A stretch of 64,000 bases of DNA from Misgurnus anguillicaudatus (GCF_027580225.2 NC_073348.2:40614501-40678500), one strand, 5' to 3'; numbered from the stretch's first letter, positions 36,212-49,400 are shown. Numbers and translations: made by a program. The notes: generated by a model not told the origin, from the sequence alone.

Positions 36212-36517
36212 CAGGGCTCCAGACTGCCACCAAAATTTGAGAGTGTGCGACTGAATTTTACATCCAGTGGCACATGTGCGACCAGTTAAATTGACCCTTT
36301 TTTTGTGATGTGACACTTAATTTGAAACCGCACCTTGTACTTTCTGCATTTATCATTAAAGTATTTATTAGTAATAATGTGGAAAATATTAGAAATGTGA
36401 ATATTTGGTTAGCATGTTGATATACGGTGTGTGCCCCTAAATTTTCTGGTTGCGCCCCTAAAATGTTCAGTTGGGGGCCACTGTGCTACTAGTGAAAAAA
36501 GTTAGTCTGGAGCCCTG
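36212..36517. mobile_element. hAT MITE, CAGGGCTCCAGACT ends, 5-bp duplication
   Basis: Ends CAGGGCTCCAGACT and, inverted, CAGGGCTCCAGACTAAC; flanked by ACATG at 36207-36211 and 36518-36522. A 5-bp duplication with CAGGG tips fits the hAT5-like group rather than classic 8-bp hAT. 306 bp, non-coding. Confidence 0.85.
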
Positions 36518-36522
36518 ACATG

Positions 36523-36751
36523 GGCGCTGAAAAAACATGCACTGCTCACGCTTGCAGTGTGAAACCAGCGTTACTTTATGGTCAGTATTGTGTAAATGAA
36601 ATGTTTGCTTATGTTGTGTTTTTTTATCAGTGTGATATTGAACATCATCTTCTGTCTAGAGATCAGTGCGAAACTTATACCAATTTGTGAAAATCCATCT
36701 ATGCATCAGAATGAATCTGACAATAAGTATGTTTACAGGCTCTGTGGGAAA

Positions 36752-36811
<60 letters not shown>

Positions 36812-38593
36812 GTGTGCGTGCGTGCGTGCGTGTACTTGCCCTTTTTACCCACAATCCTTTGTGTGAGTGGAGATAAGCAGCTATTTTCTGTAGACTTTTA
36901 TGTGACCATTGATGTTGTGTGTGAATTGGGCATGATGATTTTCTCTGATATTTGTCCGCTCTTGATTTGAAGATTGGGTTTTAACTTTTGCCCCCGGCAT
37001 CATGGTGTAGAATATTAAAACAGATGAAGGACAGCCGGCTTTAAAGACACGGTACAGGTCCCAGCGATCAGAGCCGAATATAAATGCTTTAATTAGTCTG
37101 TTAGGTCATTTGGAAATATGAGCACTTATCTAAAGGGTGAAGCTGAATTTTCACTGAAGCAGACACAAACATTGCTGATGCCTAGAAAAAGCATGAAATA
37201 CACAAAACTTAATTAAAAAGGAATATCACAGTACAACGTGTACAGTATACAGAGATATGTGACCCTACAGAGCAGTAACTCATGTAATACATCAAAGTTC
37301 GTTTTGCAAAGTAAACTTAGGTTGGTAACTTGTTTTTATATTTGAGTTTTCTGTATGTGGGCAGATCTTGGCCTGAATAAACTACATAACATACACAGAT
37401 TTCGTCTCAGGTTTGAGATGAACATTCGTCACATTAATTATCCAGTTTATCCATCTGTGATCCGTCTCCAGCCGCTCTTCCACATCCGTAGTAACAAGCT
37501 GTTGGGTTGAGTTGTGTTTTTGTAATGACCCTGAAACAGCAGAGGTCAGGGTGTGACTGCATTCTGCTTCAGCCAATTATCATCTGTGATGCTGATGGGC
37601 ACAGCGTGATGTCACCGAGGTCACGAGACGATTCGTATGATTCATTCGTATCTGCCCGCAGCGGGGGCGACGCTCGCATTCCTGCCCACTGTAACACCAC
37701 TGATAGGACAAACTGGCCTTTGATTGGCACCATCATTAAATTCCCACATCAGACCGACTGTGACCCGATACCAGACACAACCCCGTCTGCTTTTTAAAAA
37801 CATTTTCTGTATGCGCTGGTCAGCAGGCATGACTGTGACATTTTCTACAAATAATAACAGTCATCTCATTAATATTTCATTTGTTTCTTCTAGACACCAA
37901 TAAGACCAAGATCTCAAACTGTGTTTTACAAAACTTTTCTTAGTAAATGATCTGAGGTATGTTATCAAGATGATTTTTTTATAGCTTTGTAATTTTAGTC
38001 AACCACAGTAACTGAGGACTTAAATTTAAAGTTATGAATTGGCAGCATACGAGCACTAACATCTCATTTAATATCTCCAAATTCAAATGATCTACAATAT
38101 TATATTATATTATCTCCCTTCACTATTACAGTACATAATAAAGCCGTGTTTGAGTGTAATATTATTCCCCCGAACTTTACACAATGTTAATGCTTCAGTA
38201 AAACATAATGAAGAACTTCATTAAAAAGTCTTCTGAGATATAAACGAGCAATCTTCATCACCAGGCTGTCTTGATTTCCCTCTTGATCAGATGCTTGATC
38301 TGTGTATGATAAAATGTCTGTTAGTTATGGTGTTGTGTGCTCGTTTAAACTGCCTAGTGACTTTTAGCGCAAACACTCGTCTCGTCCACTTGTGAGCCTA
38401 TCGACGAAAACACATCTAAATACCAGATGTAAACAGCCCCAATAATGCAGTGACAGTAATTTATTAATTTGTGACAAGAGTATGCACCTAGTGGCCGTTG
38501 TTGGTAAAACCACTAAAAGTGTAAGACAAACCTCATTTTTTGTGATAATTTTATGTATAAAATATATATTTATTGCATTATTTTTATTTATTA
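36523..38593. other. intronic sequence, mostly unique
   Basis: A GT array (listed) and otherwise no recognised feature. 37540-37800 is GC-richer with unique sequence and overlapping accidental frames on both strands. Confidence 0.4.
36753..36832. repeat. GT microsatellite with GCGT tail
   Basis: About 26 GT units then GCGTGTGTGTGCGTGCGTGC; the tail shows TGCG units replacing TGTG. Confidence 0.97.
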
Positions 38594-38601
38594 CAATTAA
38601 T

Positions 38602-39052
38602 TAGGGACGTGCATCGATGCATCGCGTTCCCATTAAAAAGACCTTTCTAAAATCGATTCTGAATCGTAAGGCTCCGATTCAGTGTTTCATGCACAGCTTG
38701 TGCATGTACTACGGCTCCGGGATCAGTAGGAAGTCCTTATTAATCTAAAATCACTACGAGTTTGACTCATTTATAACGTGCATTTTAAAAAGCAACACTC
38801 GTCAAACACAATCATACAAAATATCCTTTATTATCATGAAAATACCTGAAACAATCTAAAGAACAGCGATAAAAATATGCCTTTAGATATTTCCTGGAAT
38901 AGTGTTTGTAATGATACTTGTTCTGTGGCACAAATGGAGTTTCTGCACGAAAGCTCCCTCTGGCTTTTGAATGTGGCGTCATTTCACCGTAATTCATTCA
39001 AATTCATTCATTGAGAAAACGCGCATTTGCCCGATTAATTGTCACAACCCTA
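38602..39052. mobile_element. hAT-type MITE, TAGGGACGTGCATCG end
   Basis: The left tip TAGGGACGTGCATCGATGC and right tip GTCACAACCCTA are flanked by CAATTAAT (38594-38601) and CAATAAAT (39053-39060), an 8-bp duplication with one mismatch. The ends are only loosely inverted (TAGGG/CCCTA). 451 bp. Confidence 0.75.
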
Positions 39053-39060
39053 CAATAAAT

Positions 39061-40384
39061 GTAAACTGCTATAACAATTTTATTTAATAGTTTTACCTCC
39101 ATATATATATATGTAGGTGAGGTGTGCTCTGATTGGCCAGCTATCTAGCGGATTGGTCGGATACCTCTAGCATGTGATGGAAATGTTACGCCTCTTACCA
39201 TATTTGGAAAATCCACTCCCAAAGCACAACTTCTCCACGAAATGACAATACTACAGCAAGAATAAAAGTTACACCTTCCTTTCTTTGTCTATACATTTGG
39301 GCAAATCTTCCCACACAGTGACGTAGATAGTGTTTAAATGAGGATGAGCCTTCACTTTTAGGTAAAATATATCTTTAATCTTTGCGACGTTACGGATCCT
39401 TTATATGCACAAAAATGCTTTTAACACTTCAAAATCAAAGGAAAACATGAACTCGCATTATATTACCTTTTTAATGTTGGTTAATGCAGTTGATATGGCA
39501 GTCTGTCTGTCTGTCTGTCTGTCTCATATGCTCAGGTGAAGCTGTAGAGATCTCTGAGCGCTGAGGCTCTACTCAAAGAGAGAGAGAGACGGTGGCGTGC
39601 CGCTGTAAATTAGTCCCTGGCGGTGACACCATGCTTGCTGGGTAATTTGGACAATGGGGCATTTGACAGCTCACCCATCACGGCAACTGCACCCTGGGGA
39701 GGAACCCGTCTCTCCGGCTTTTTCCTCGTTCTGTCAGACTGATGGAGCTGCTCTCTAAGTAGCAGCATCATTCTCCAATCAACCAACAAAATGGCTTTTT
39801 GGTCTGCACTAGAAACTGTTGAGAATGAGCGACTCTCTCTCTCTGATGCAGAAGACTTCAACGTGTACACAAAAAAAATCTTCTCCATGCTATGAGTTTC
39901 AGTCTTGTAAAAGCATCCGTCCTGATGGGATTGTGTAAAGCAGATATCTGGCTGTAGTTTTAAATGTGCGGTTACCATTGACTTTAGCCACAGTGAGACT
40001 TTGTTGCCATGACACCCAGGGAATTAATTTCTCTCTGTTCACTGTACATATCTTTACCAGTGTGAAAAGTGAACAATGTCTGTTCTCAGATTTTACATCT
40101 TGTGAATGTGAGGGTACAGTAGGTTGCAGGAGAGTGTAATGTTAATAATATTTGTGATATATGCATAAAGAATTTGTAATTTTATAGAATGAAGTATATA
40201 ATAAGGAACTTGAATATTTAATATTGCAGTGGGTTTAAATATTTAAAAGGCTGATTAATCTTCTGTACTTTTTTAGCTACATTAGACGGCTCATATCTGA
40301 AGCTGATGGTCTGTAACATATGGTAGCAGTGGGTCATAGATGAATGCAGAAATGAAGTTTATAACACTAGCTGAGCATTTCTGT
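39061..40384. other. intronic sequence, mostly unique
   Basis: A short GTCT array (listed). 39590-39970 is GC-richer and unique; the 122-codon minus-strand frame there resembles no family I know. Confidence 0.4.
39501..39524. repeat. GTCT microsatellite
   Basis: Six GTCT tetranucleotides in a row. Confidence 0.95.
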
Positions 40385-40392
40385 ATCCAGAC

Positions 40393-40934
40393 TAGGGAAT
40401 TTTCAAGGTTGGAAACTTTCCATGGGAATTAAGGGGAATATATTGGAATTAATAGGAATAAACTGGGCATTTGAAAAAATGCAAAATAATGTCAAAATGT
40501 TCTTCTTTGCATGCATTCACATAAATTACATAAATTAGTTTAAAACTTTCCTTCTTCCGTGTGTAAGCTAGTGTGCAACAACATTATACTATTATAAAGA
40601 CAAATACATAAGGACTCAATCAAGTCAAGTAAGTTTTGATAATAAAACTTGGATAAATGTATTTGATGTATGGTTTTATAGTTTAACTAGCAAATACCAA
40701 AATGTGTTTATACAGTAGTTAGCTATATGTAAGCAATCACTATTATAATAACTATAATACTGTTTATTATGCTTTTATTACTTAATTTAAGAATCAATTA
40801 CAGTTCTAAATTTGTATAAATATTTTTTATTTATGTTTGTATATGATATAATTTATATACATTTCCAAATAATTCCCGTTAAGTGTCCAATTCTCATGTT
40901 CCCATTGGAGGGTTTCCGCCCCTTTGCAATCCTA
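40393..40934 (-). mobile_element. hAT-type MITE with perfect 8-bp target duplication
   Basis: Flanked by ATCCAGAC at 40385-40392 and 40935-40942, both exact. Plus-strand tips TAGGGAATTTTCAAGG and CCCCTTTGCAATCCTA. It is the inverted counterpart of 7083-7743 and lacks the 35-bp minisatellite. 542 bp. Confidence 0.93.
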
Positions 40935-41086
40935 ATCCAGACTGACCTAAGTGTCTGAACTTCATGTTATCTGCTTTTGAGTTGTCATCCACATGACACT
41001 ATTACAGTATATTTACACTGGTCCACGGTTCAGCTGAATACTGAAGTTCTGTTTGGCTCATATAATAGTGCGAAATACGTGAGAAT

Positions 41087-41831
41087 CAGGGTTTCCCGCA
41101 GCACATTTCAGTTCAGGCGGCCCGCCTAAGCTCAAAAACCCTAGCGTCTTAACTAGGTCGTTCCAAAAAATAATAATTCGCTCCACAAAATAGCGTGTAC
41201 GCCCTTCACACCGCGAGCGTGAATGCGCGCCACACGGCCGAAATGAGATAACGACGTGGTCCGTCATGGAGGATAGCCAGTTGATAAAACGCGTGTCCGT
41301 GAGAACTGTAAGTGGAGTTATGTTTTGTGGTTATTTAAGCCTGTTATTGTATTCGTCTATAGTTCTTGCCATTTTGAAGTAAGTTAGCTGGTGATTTTGT
41401 TGTTTGAGCAACCTACTAGCTAGGTTTCACATGCCTGTTATTTAGATATCATTTTTGAGCGCTCTTGCTCTCGCTCTTGCTTACACTCCTTTAAGATAAT
41501 GTAATTAATAGTGGGAAATATTCAGTTTTTACCATTTTTACGCCATTTATCAACAACATCTGCTTTAGTTTGTGTTATTAACTCTTTAGTTTCACTTCAT
41601 CACGCAGCTATTCCCATTAGAGGGATCTGTTAAAAACATTTAATTCATTAATAATCTAGTATGTTTTCATTTTCTGTTATTTATTACGTATTATTTGAGT
41701 GTTTTAAATAAATATATTTTAATTTTCATCATGATGCATACGCCCCGCCCCTTTGAGTGCCACGTCCTCTGCCCCGCCCACTCGCCCAACCCTACCACCT
41801 TAACTAACAAATTTTCTGCGGGGAAACCCTG
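41087..41831. mobile_element. hAT element, CAGGGTTTCCCGCAG ends, 5-bp duplication
   Basis: Tips CAGGGTTTCCCGCAG and, inverted, CAGGGTTTCCCCGCAG; flanked by AGAAT at 41082-41086 and 41832-41836. 745 bp. The interior is unrelated to the 306-bp element at 36212 although both have CAGGG tips and 5-bp duplications. The short minus-strand frame near the left end is not a transposase. Confidence 0.85.
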
Positions 41832-41836
41832 AGAAT

Positions 41837-43682
41837 GACATTGACAAATATTGAATAAGCCTCAACGGTCGAAATAGTTTTTGTAGTCTGTGTTTGAATG
41901 AAGTGAGTGTCATGGCAACTGTACTGTTTATTTCTGCCTCTTCCTCTGTTCTGACCTAGAAATAATGAAATGATTGTGTGTTTCTTCTATCAGCGAGGTT
42001 ACACAATAATCACCCGCTGTTAACTGTTATCAGACGCTTCTCTTCAAACAAGACAAACACTCACACACCAACTCATTTTTTCTGCTCGTCCATGCATAGA
42101 AAAACAGAATGAAGTGCTGTTATCTGCGCTTATTCATTTCTTATTGAACGTGTCTCGTAATCTTATCTCTACTCCTCTTTCTTGAGTATTTCTGCTTATG
42201 TCGAGCCAAATCAATTCATTTTTTGGCATTTTTTCTATCGTTGTTTTGATAAGAGCCACATTGAATTGAAACATGTTAATTGCTGAGCCCGGCCCACCTT
42301 CACCGTCCCTGCGTGAACATTTGTTGAATAATTCATTGAGTTTAATTTCTCTCTGTGGTTAAAGTGTAGACCCGGTTAAGCTGAGGCCATAATGAAATGT
42401 TTCACCCTGGAATCGATCCGACTCGTGCTCGGTTAATGATGTCTTAACTTTGCATTAAATGTGCCGGGTTTCTGACCACATCAATGAAAAAGTGTGCGTA
42501 ATGAAAATATAACCTACGAATGGTAACAGTTGAGCTTATGTTGTCATGTTAATCTTGGAGGGCACATTGAGACCATAACACAATAGATTGTGTTCATCTT
42601 CTGAATTTACAACTCCTTATACTGCTCATCATTCTTGCTTTCTGTGCAGCGAGAGAGATGAGGATTTATGCCGACGTTCATCCCTGTTCACGCTTGACTC
42701 TCTCCTGATGGAAGAGAAGCACTGTTGAGGGTGATACACTGCTTTCCTGAGGACCATAAATCTGAACGCACACAGATAAAATCCAGCTTATCTTTCACAG
42801 AACTGTCAGCCTGCTGATATCACACATGTTGAAAATATAAGTGAGATGTGTTTGTTTTATCTGTGCATCGTCCTCGTAGCATCATCTTACAACTGCAATT
42901 ACATTCACTATTACACTAAAAATCACTTATTTGAGTCGGTTCATAAAAGTCGGAGAAAATCACACTGATTATGACTATATGATCTATCATGACAACAACA
43001 AAGTGTAATGGGGCATTCACAGTATGACAATAACAATAACTATATTAGCATCCACGCTAACGGACGATAACAATAACATCATGTTAATCATAAATGCGCA
43101 TGCTGCTGTACTGCAATCACAAAAATGTATGTACAGTAGATGACCTGCTGGTGCTTTAAGTTTTCAATGCCAAACAGAATCTGACAGCAGAAGCTGGACG
43201 CTTCTGAAAGCTGAAGATCTGCTCATCGCTGGCATGCAGAGCATTTATTTTGCCAGCTTGCTCATACGTATATAAGTATAAGATCAATAAAACAGCGCTG
43301 CTCAACTACTATCGTCTTTAATAAAACTTGTGGCAATCAACAATAGCCAAACGTCATTCAGGAATACAACAGAATGCAGAGAGCTGCGCTCTGTCCAAAG
43401 TCAGATAACTATGTAGTAATCCTGTTTATGATATGCATTTCAAGGAGTTGTAGGAATTACATCCCTCGTGTAATATAATACAGATGTTTTTAAAGGCACC
43501 TCTGAGAGTTTTTTTCCCTTGGCAAGCCGTCTGAACGTGACATGGGGGCGTGGCAGCATCGACGATCCCATTTTTTTATTCAAAGTTCGAGGTTGTGACT
43601 TAATTTCAATCATGACACCCTTAGTATGTTTTATGATTTATCAGCAGGAAAATGGCTCCTGACTATATCGTATCTTTAAAAA
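41837..43682. other. intronic sequence, unique
   Basis: No repeat ends recognised. 42270-42490 is non-repetitive with GGTTAATGATG, TTAATTGC and CATTAAATG words and is a candidate conserved element. Confidence 0.4.
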
Positions 43683-44111
43683 TCCTTGATCTTGCGGCAC
43701 GTTTTCTTAAAAAATGCGATGGAATATGCGGGATATTTATGCAATTTATGCGATCAAATTGCGTGAACTTGCAAAAACTGTTTGCAGCTTTTGCAGATTT
43801 TCATTGATGTTCACATTGCATAATTACATCACTTCCTAACATTCCCAAGACAACAGGGGACATGGCTGCGCATGTGTGAAGAAAATGCAAAAAAATTTAA
43901 CTTTCTGCTAAGATATATATGACTTTTTGCTACGAAAATGAGGGGATTATGAAATCATGCAAGCCCGCATATTTTGCGAGCAGAAATCTGCAATTATGCA
44001 GCGAAAGTGCGGCGTATTTAAAAAATGCGGCCCCCGCATAAATATGCAGACTTTGGCTGATTATGCGTTGAATCATGCGATCGCATAATCACATTTTTCT
44101 GGAAGAACTGA
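43683..44111. repeat. dispersed repeat rich in ATGCG / CGCAT words
   Basis: Begins CTTGATCTTGCGGCACGTTTT and ends GATCGCATAATCACATTTTTC. It contains many ATGCG/GCAT words and the AAATTGCGTGAACTTGC phrase characteristic of a cyprinid dispersed element I have seen before but cannot name. Tips and duplication are not resolved. Confidence 0.5.
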
Positions 44112-44191
44112 TTAGGGTTATAGTGTGAACTTTGCTATTCTCTTTCATTTCGAATGTGTTTTATAGTTATTGTCCATAAGATGAACAGCCC

Positions 44192-44598
44192 TTAAAGGGA
44201 CAATAAGTAGGATTTACCCCATCTAGTGGTGAAATTGTATTTTGCATTCAAACTAATAGTGCTCTCTAGCACCTCGCTTTTCCAAATGCGTGTTGAAACT
44301 ACGGTAGCCGTTATGTACTCACTGATCTCCTTGTCCATTTCAGCAAGTTGTGCAAATGTGTTGGTAGGTTAGTGCTTTTTGTCCCTCTCTGCTATTATAG
44401 TTTATCAATATGGCGGAACGACATGGAAGCCTCCTTGGACTTACCCGTTCAATGTAAATAAAGAGAAGAAATTCTAAGCTTACAAAGAAAAGACAGATCA
44501 CTGGCAGAGATCATTTGACACCAACAAGGACATATTTATGAATAAAGACTTGATTTTAATTAATAAAACACTTAAAACTCTACTTACTGTCCCTTTAA
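44192..44598. mobile_element. TTAA MITE with AAAGGGACAATAAGTAG ends
   Basis: TTAA at 44192-44195 and 44595-44598; ends TTAAAGGGACAATAAGTAG and, inverted, TTAAAGGGACAGTAAGTAG. 407 bp. The interior CCTCGCTTTTCCAAATGCG ... CTACGGTAGCCG is related to that of 26098-26444. Confidence 0.93.
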
Positions 44599-45746
44599 GA
44601 CTCTGGATTTCATTAACACAAAACCATTAGAACTGTATGTATGTAAATGTAGGCTTATTAACAGATATTAATTCATTTCATCTCATTGAATAAAGCAAAA
44701 CTCTTTCAATCGAATTTCTTCATCTGTGATTCTGCTCAGTTTTGTGCCTGATCTCTGCTGTGATTGTTTGTGGGTGAAATGCTGACTCCATTTCACTTTC
44801 GATCCATCAGAAAACATCTGCCCTCACTCCTGAAGGATTCATTTCTTCAAATCATGTTTTTCCTGCTTCATGCTTTCTCATGATTTGACAGCGCGCTGGC
44901 GATGCTGTTTTGCATGCGCTCGGCCACATGCATTTCTCCCGAGTGTCTTTAGCATTTTACCTCAAGATTTTCCTCTTGTGTTAGGTGGCCTTCAGTATAA
45001 ACTCAGAGATGTTGGATTGTCTTTTGGAAGGATTTTAAGTGCAGTATAATCACGTTAAAACATCAGATTTTATCAACTGCCTTCATACACGTCAAAGATC
45101 TGGCGACGGTCTGTATTGAACGTGGCACGCGCCTAAGCCGAACTGCTCTCGGGAAGATGTTCTTTAATTGAAAAAACAATTAGGCTTCGGGTGATGTAGT
45201 CGATTTGTTCTGGCAGATTTCCAGTGGACCTAAACTGAGAGACTCGTGAGTACACATCATTTATTACCCACCAGCTCACGTCAGAATGAATTGTTTGGAT
45301 ACACGTGAGCTGGGCGGCACAAGCGAAGCCTGTGTTGTTTTAGATGGTATGCTTTGCCTTTGAAGATGTTTGGATCTCGGTGAACTATAAAGGCAGCGTG
45401 GACTCCCCCGGTTGTGTCGCTTCATTTACGATACACCACATGAGCGGGCTTTATAAACTCCTACATCTGCTTGTGTTCTTTCATGAATGTTATCAGGTCA
45501 TCATAGAGATGAACACACTTTGTTTATAGGTGGATGTCTTCTTTAAAGTTCTTCTCCTCTTGTGTGGTGATTAAAATACCATCAACCACTTTGTTTAAGG
45601 AACCCTGAGGTCCGGGTTCTTGAGTTTATATTCTTGGGTCTTTGAGGTCTTTGACGTCTCAGCTTTGATGTTGGTTTAGTATGTGATATGCCATCTTTAC
45701 TGTCATGCAAATAAAGATCTCTTGAGATCCAACAAGTCTGTGCGGC
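44599..45746. other. intronic sequence, nothing recognised
   Basis: Unique-looking; 45010-45330 is slightly GC-richer. No exon or repeat termini. Confidence 0.4.
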
Positions 45747-46421
45747 GGGGAGTACAGTGTGCATTTTGTGGACGTCCTCGGACTTTAGTGTCAGTGCTCA
45801 GACATCAGATAAAGACCATCGTGCCTAGAATAAAAGGCATCATTTCTCAGCAAAACAGGGTCAAGACTAAAGTCTACATCAGTCTACATTGTGCAAAACG
45901 GCCTCGGACTGGGAGGCATCGGGTTTCGCTTGATTGGACATCGGGTAAAATGGCGCAAAACGACATCATACAATTTTACACACAATCAAGCCCATTTGTG
46001 TGACATCACTATTACAAACTCTTTCAAGCAACAAAAAGTCTTTGATATTAATTATTTTTACTGTTTTTATTAATCCATACAGTCACAGACCATTAATTTA
46101 TACAAAGTATGTGAGGAAGAAAAGGAACAACAACAATTTATTTCAGGGCTACAATTAAATTCACAGTTAAAGAAACAAAAGTGCCTCATGAGTCTTTATT
46201 GATCCCTGTAAGTTTGCGATAGTGATGTCTGAGGCTGTTTTGTCCGATGCCTTGTCGTGCAAGACCTGATGGCGTTTAGTCCGAGGCCGTTTTGCGCGAT
46301 ATCTGATCCTGTTTTACTGAGAATTGATGACTTTCAGTCTGAGCCGGGATGCTGTTTTATCTGTTTTGTCTGAGTACTGATGCTGAAGTCTGAGGATGTC
46401 CTAAAGTGTTCACTGTAGGGG
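45747..46421. repeat. fold-back element, GGACRTCCTCRGACTT arms
   Basis: The left arm (TACAGTGTGCATTTTGTGG, then GACGTCCTCGGACTTTAG) is matched by the inverse of the right end (TACAGTGAACACTTTAGG, then ACATCCTCAGACTTCAG). The match continues with CTCAGCAAAACAGG / CTCAGTAAAACAGG and GCAAAACGGCCTCGGACT in both arms. About 675 bp; tips approximate. Confidence 0.8.
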
Positions 46422-49400
46422 AGGTTTTTGTAAACCTTATAATTTTAAGAAGTTTTTGTTATTCTCGGTTGATCATAAATTCTCTGCAGCACACCTAAAG
46501 CTGATGTATAGAAGATACACAGACAGTATGTGGTGAAGTGAACATATATATAATATATATACAGTAGAGTACTGTGATCTGATCGGGTCACCGCTCTGCC
46601 CGGCTTTCATATCGCAGCTTGTGAGAGTGTGTTTCATTTTCATGAACCGTTCCAGCATGAGAAATCCAATTGAAAGATTTGTGCTGGAATATTCACTCTC
46701 ACTCCTTCATACTCGTATATACCATATGCTTCTCTCTCTTTTCAGACTTTCATTCTAGCAGTTTTTCACCGCATGAACTAAATTGATTTCAGTGTGAATT
46801 AGTAATGCTGAAGGTTTAGAGCTTTATATGTTATGTTGCTTCACATATGTACAGTACAGTTGGACACTTGAAAACAATTGTGTAGTTTTGGTGATTTTGA
46901 TGAATTATTCATATACAAATGAGCAGCATGATCTGTCTAAAGTGTGCAGCTGGTTTTGAACTGGTTTTAAATGGTCTCCCAGTTTGACCAAGCTTGTGTG
47001 CATCTTTAATCAGCACTCAGTCAGGATTGGTTTCCAAAAGCCTCTCAAACAACAAAACACTTTAAATGCTGTTTTTTAAGTTTAAAGGTCATTCAGGTGT
47101 CAGCTGAAGTGAATGCTGCTCAGCTCACTGTAGAGACTGTAGATGATAAGATAGACACGCATCAGCTGAAAAGCAAAGCCTGGCACTCTTGGGGCGGTAC
47201 AGATGTGAAACTAGGGAAAATCCCCTTATACTAAGAAACAACAACATATAAGGCGTTTTTTGGAGGTATTTGTACATTATTTTAAATCAAAAGAGATGTA
47301 GGAGTCTGTATTCAAACTTCATTGGTAAGGAAAGCCTCTTATAGACCGTTTCAGCAGTAACAACATAAACAAGCGGCTGTTGTGGTCCGCACGTAACTTC
47401 CGGTAAACTCCACCAAGAATAAATAACAACAAAGTTCTTTAAACGTAGTTTATTTATATAACAAGCAAACAAACAACACATAGATTACCTAGGAAACCAA
47501 AACATTTGTTTTTTTCAACAAGACATTTGTTCAAGAGATCAGTTTAGCAACTAGTCAGACCATTAAAAAACGAGTAAAGTAAAGTTCGGATCCAGACGTG
47601 TATCGCGTCAGCGCACGTGCGTCCGATGAAACCGTCTATATTTAGGAGGAGATTTGTATTCAGGTTTTTCTAAGAGGTTTTAGTTCATACTGCGTCATCT
47701 TTAAATAATGATTATGTGACTATCATCAGGTGACCTAAAAATGTGAATAAACATTATTTCCATAGCAATTTTGGGAAATAAACATTTTCTGAATTGCTGG
47801 AAAACCACCTCATGTGAAGGTAAAAACTTTTTTGCAATATATGACAGTTTTTGCAAAATTGGACGTATTTTCAATTCGCAATGTCAATTTGTGCAATTTA
47901 AAGAGTGTATTGGCTAAACGGATATTAATCTGATCTTCTATTACCGTGCAAACTGCGAATAACCTTTTTTATTACTCTGCCTTAAGAAACTTACAACAAC
48001 GCTTATATAGCAATGTATGATGAGCCGCAGATGCAAAGTGAGACGGCAGCAAGATGGAAAATGACAGAGGAAAAGACGGTCTAACATAAAGCTTACTGTT
48101 AATAAATGTTTTATTTCTTCTTAAATATAAGCGTGTTTATCATTGGAGTTTACAGGTTTTAGGAAGTTTTTATTACATACTGCTGACGCTTTTCATTGTT
48201 CTATGACATGAGATGAAGAGCTAAAGTCTCTCGTTCTCCATTCTTGATGTTCAGGATGTCTTGATTTTAAATGATAAATGAAACTTGTAGTGCTGTATGT
48301 TGTCACGTCGTTCTCTGACAATTTAAAATGCTTACCTACTGTACATGTTTGCTGCATTTGCGCATCTCTCACTCTGCACTGGTTGCTTTCGATCACATCA
48401 TCAAAGACCTCATTGTTCTGTAAAATTTATTTGGTCTTTTCACTTGTTCAACCCAACACCAAAAATGAGTTTTTTTGTTTTGATTTTCGCACGAATAATT
48501 TTGGTTGCTGGACATTCAGTACATCCCCAATAATAAATGGTAAATCTGGCTTAAATTTGTATTTTTATCATGAATTAATTTATTTAAAGCTTTTTAAACA
48601 TTCCATAATCATGATCCAAATTCACATGTGATCTCATACTCAAAGCTTTTTTCGTTTAGTCTTGTTTTATTTAAAACACTCTGGGATATTCTAGAATGAA
48701 TTTTTAATCTTACATCATATGAAAGCAATTTGATACTTTCTAGATTAAAATCAAAGTAAAAGGTTGGAGCATCTGGTGTAAAGGGATATGGTCAACAAAC
48801 AAACTTCTGTTGTGAGGAATTTGAAACAATAATTGCCTAAAGTGTGTTTTTGTAGTTTGCAGAGATGATGAAGGTCAAGCAGTGACTGCGCAGTCTGACT
48901 GCATACACAGAGTTTTAGACTCTTCACAGACAGAAACTCAACACTTACTGTATATTTTATTCAAGGTCAAACTCTTTTTGTTTCTTGGGTTTTTTTATTT
49001 TGTGGGAATTCAGAAAGCTCACTGTTTTGAGGGGAAGGTGTGGTCGACTTTTCTAGATGTGATTGTGATAACAGGCCTGAACTCAAATTACATCCCAGAG
49101 AACCAGCATCAAAGCGTGGCATTGTGGCATGAAGGTTTTCTCGGCGTGACGGCATGCAGACGGGGTGGAGCCCATGATCGGACCCCTCGGACCGCTGCAT
49201 TCACACAACAAACATACAAACAACTCACAAACTCAAAAGACCCTCGGTTATGTTATAAAAACATATTGTGAGTTTGTTGTGTGATGAATGTTTATTGTTG
49301 TCCTTCACTGGAGATCTCAGAATCAGTGGGGATTTAACTTGAGGGCCATGTTTTTTCCTTCTCTCAAGTGCTTTTCTCCAGAAAGCTCTCTTTATTCTCT

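Noticed and set aside
36596..36970. 124-codon ORF with hydrophobic start
   Set aside because: Its middle is GT microsatellite and the rest has no recognisable pattern or splice support.
39610..39978. 122-codon minus-strand ORF
   Set aside because: No family resemblance, no flanking splice or promoter pattern; kept only as a GC-richer unique block.
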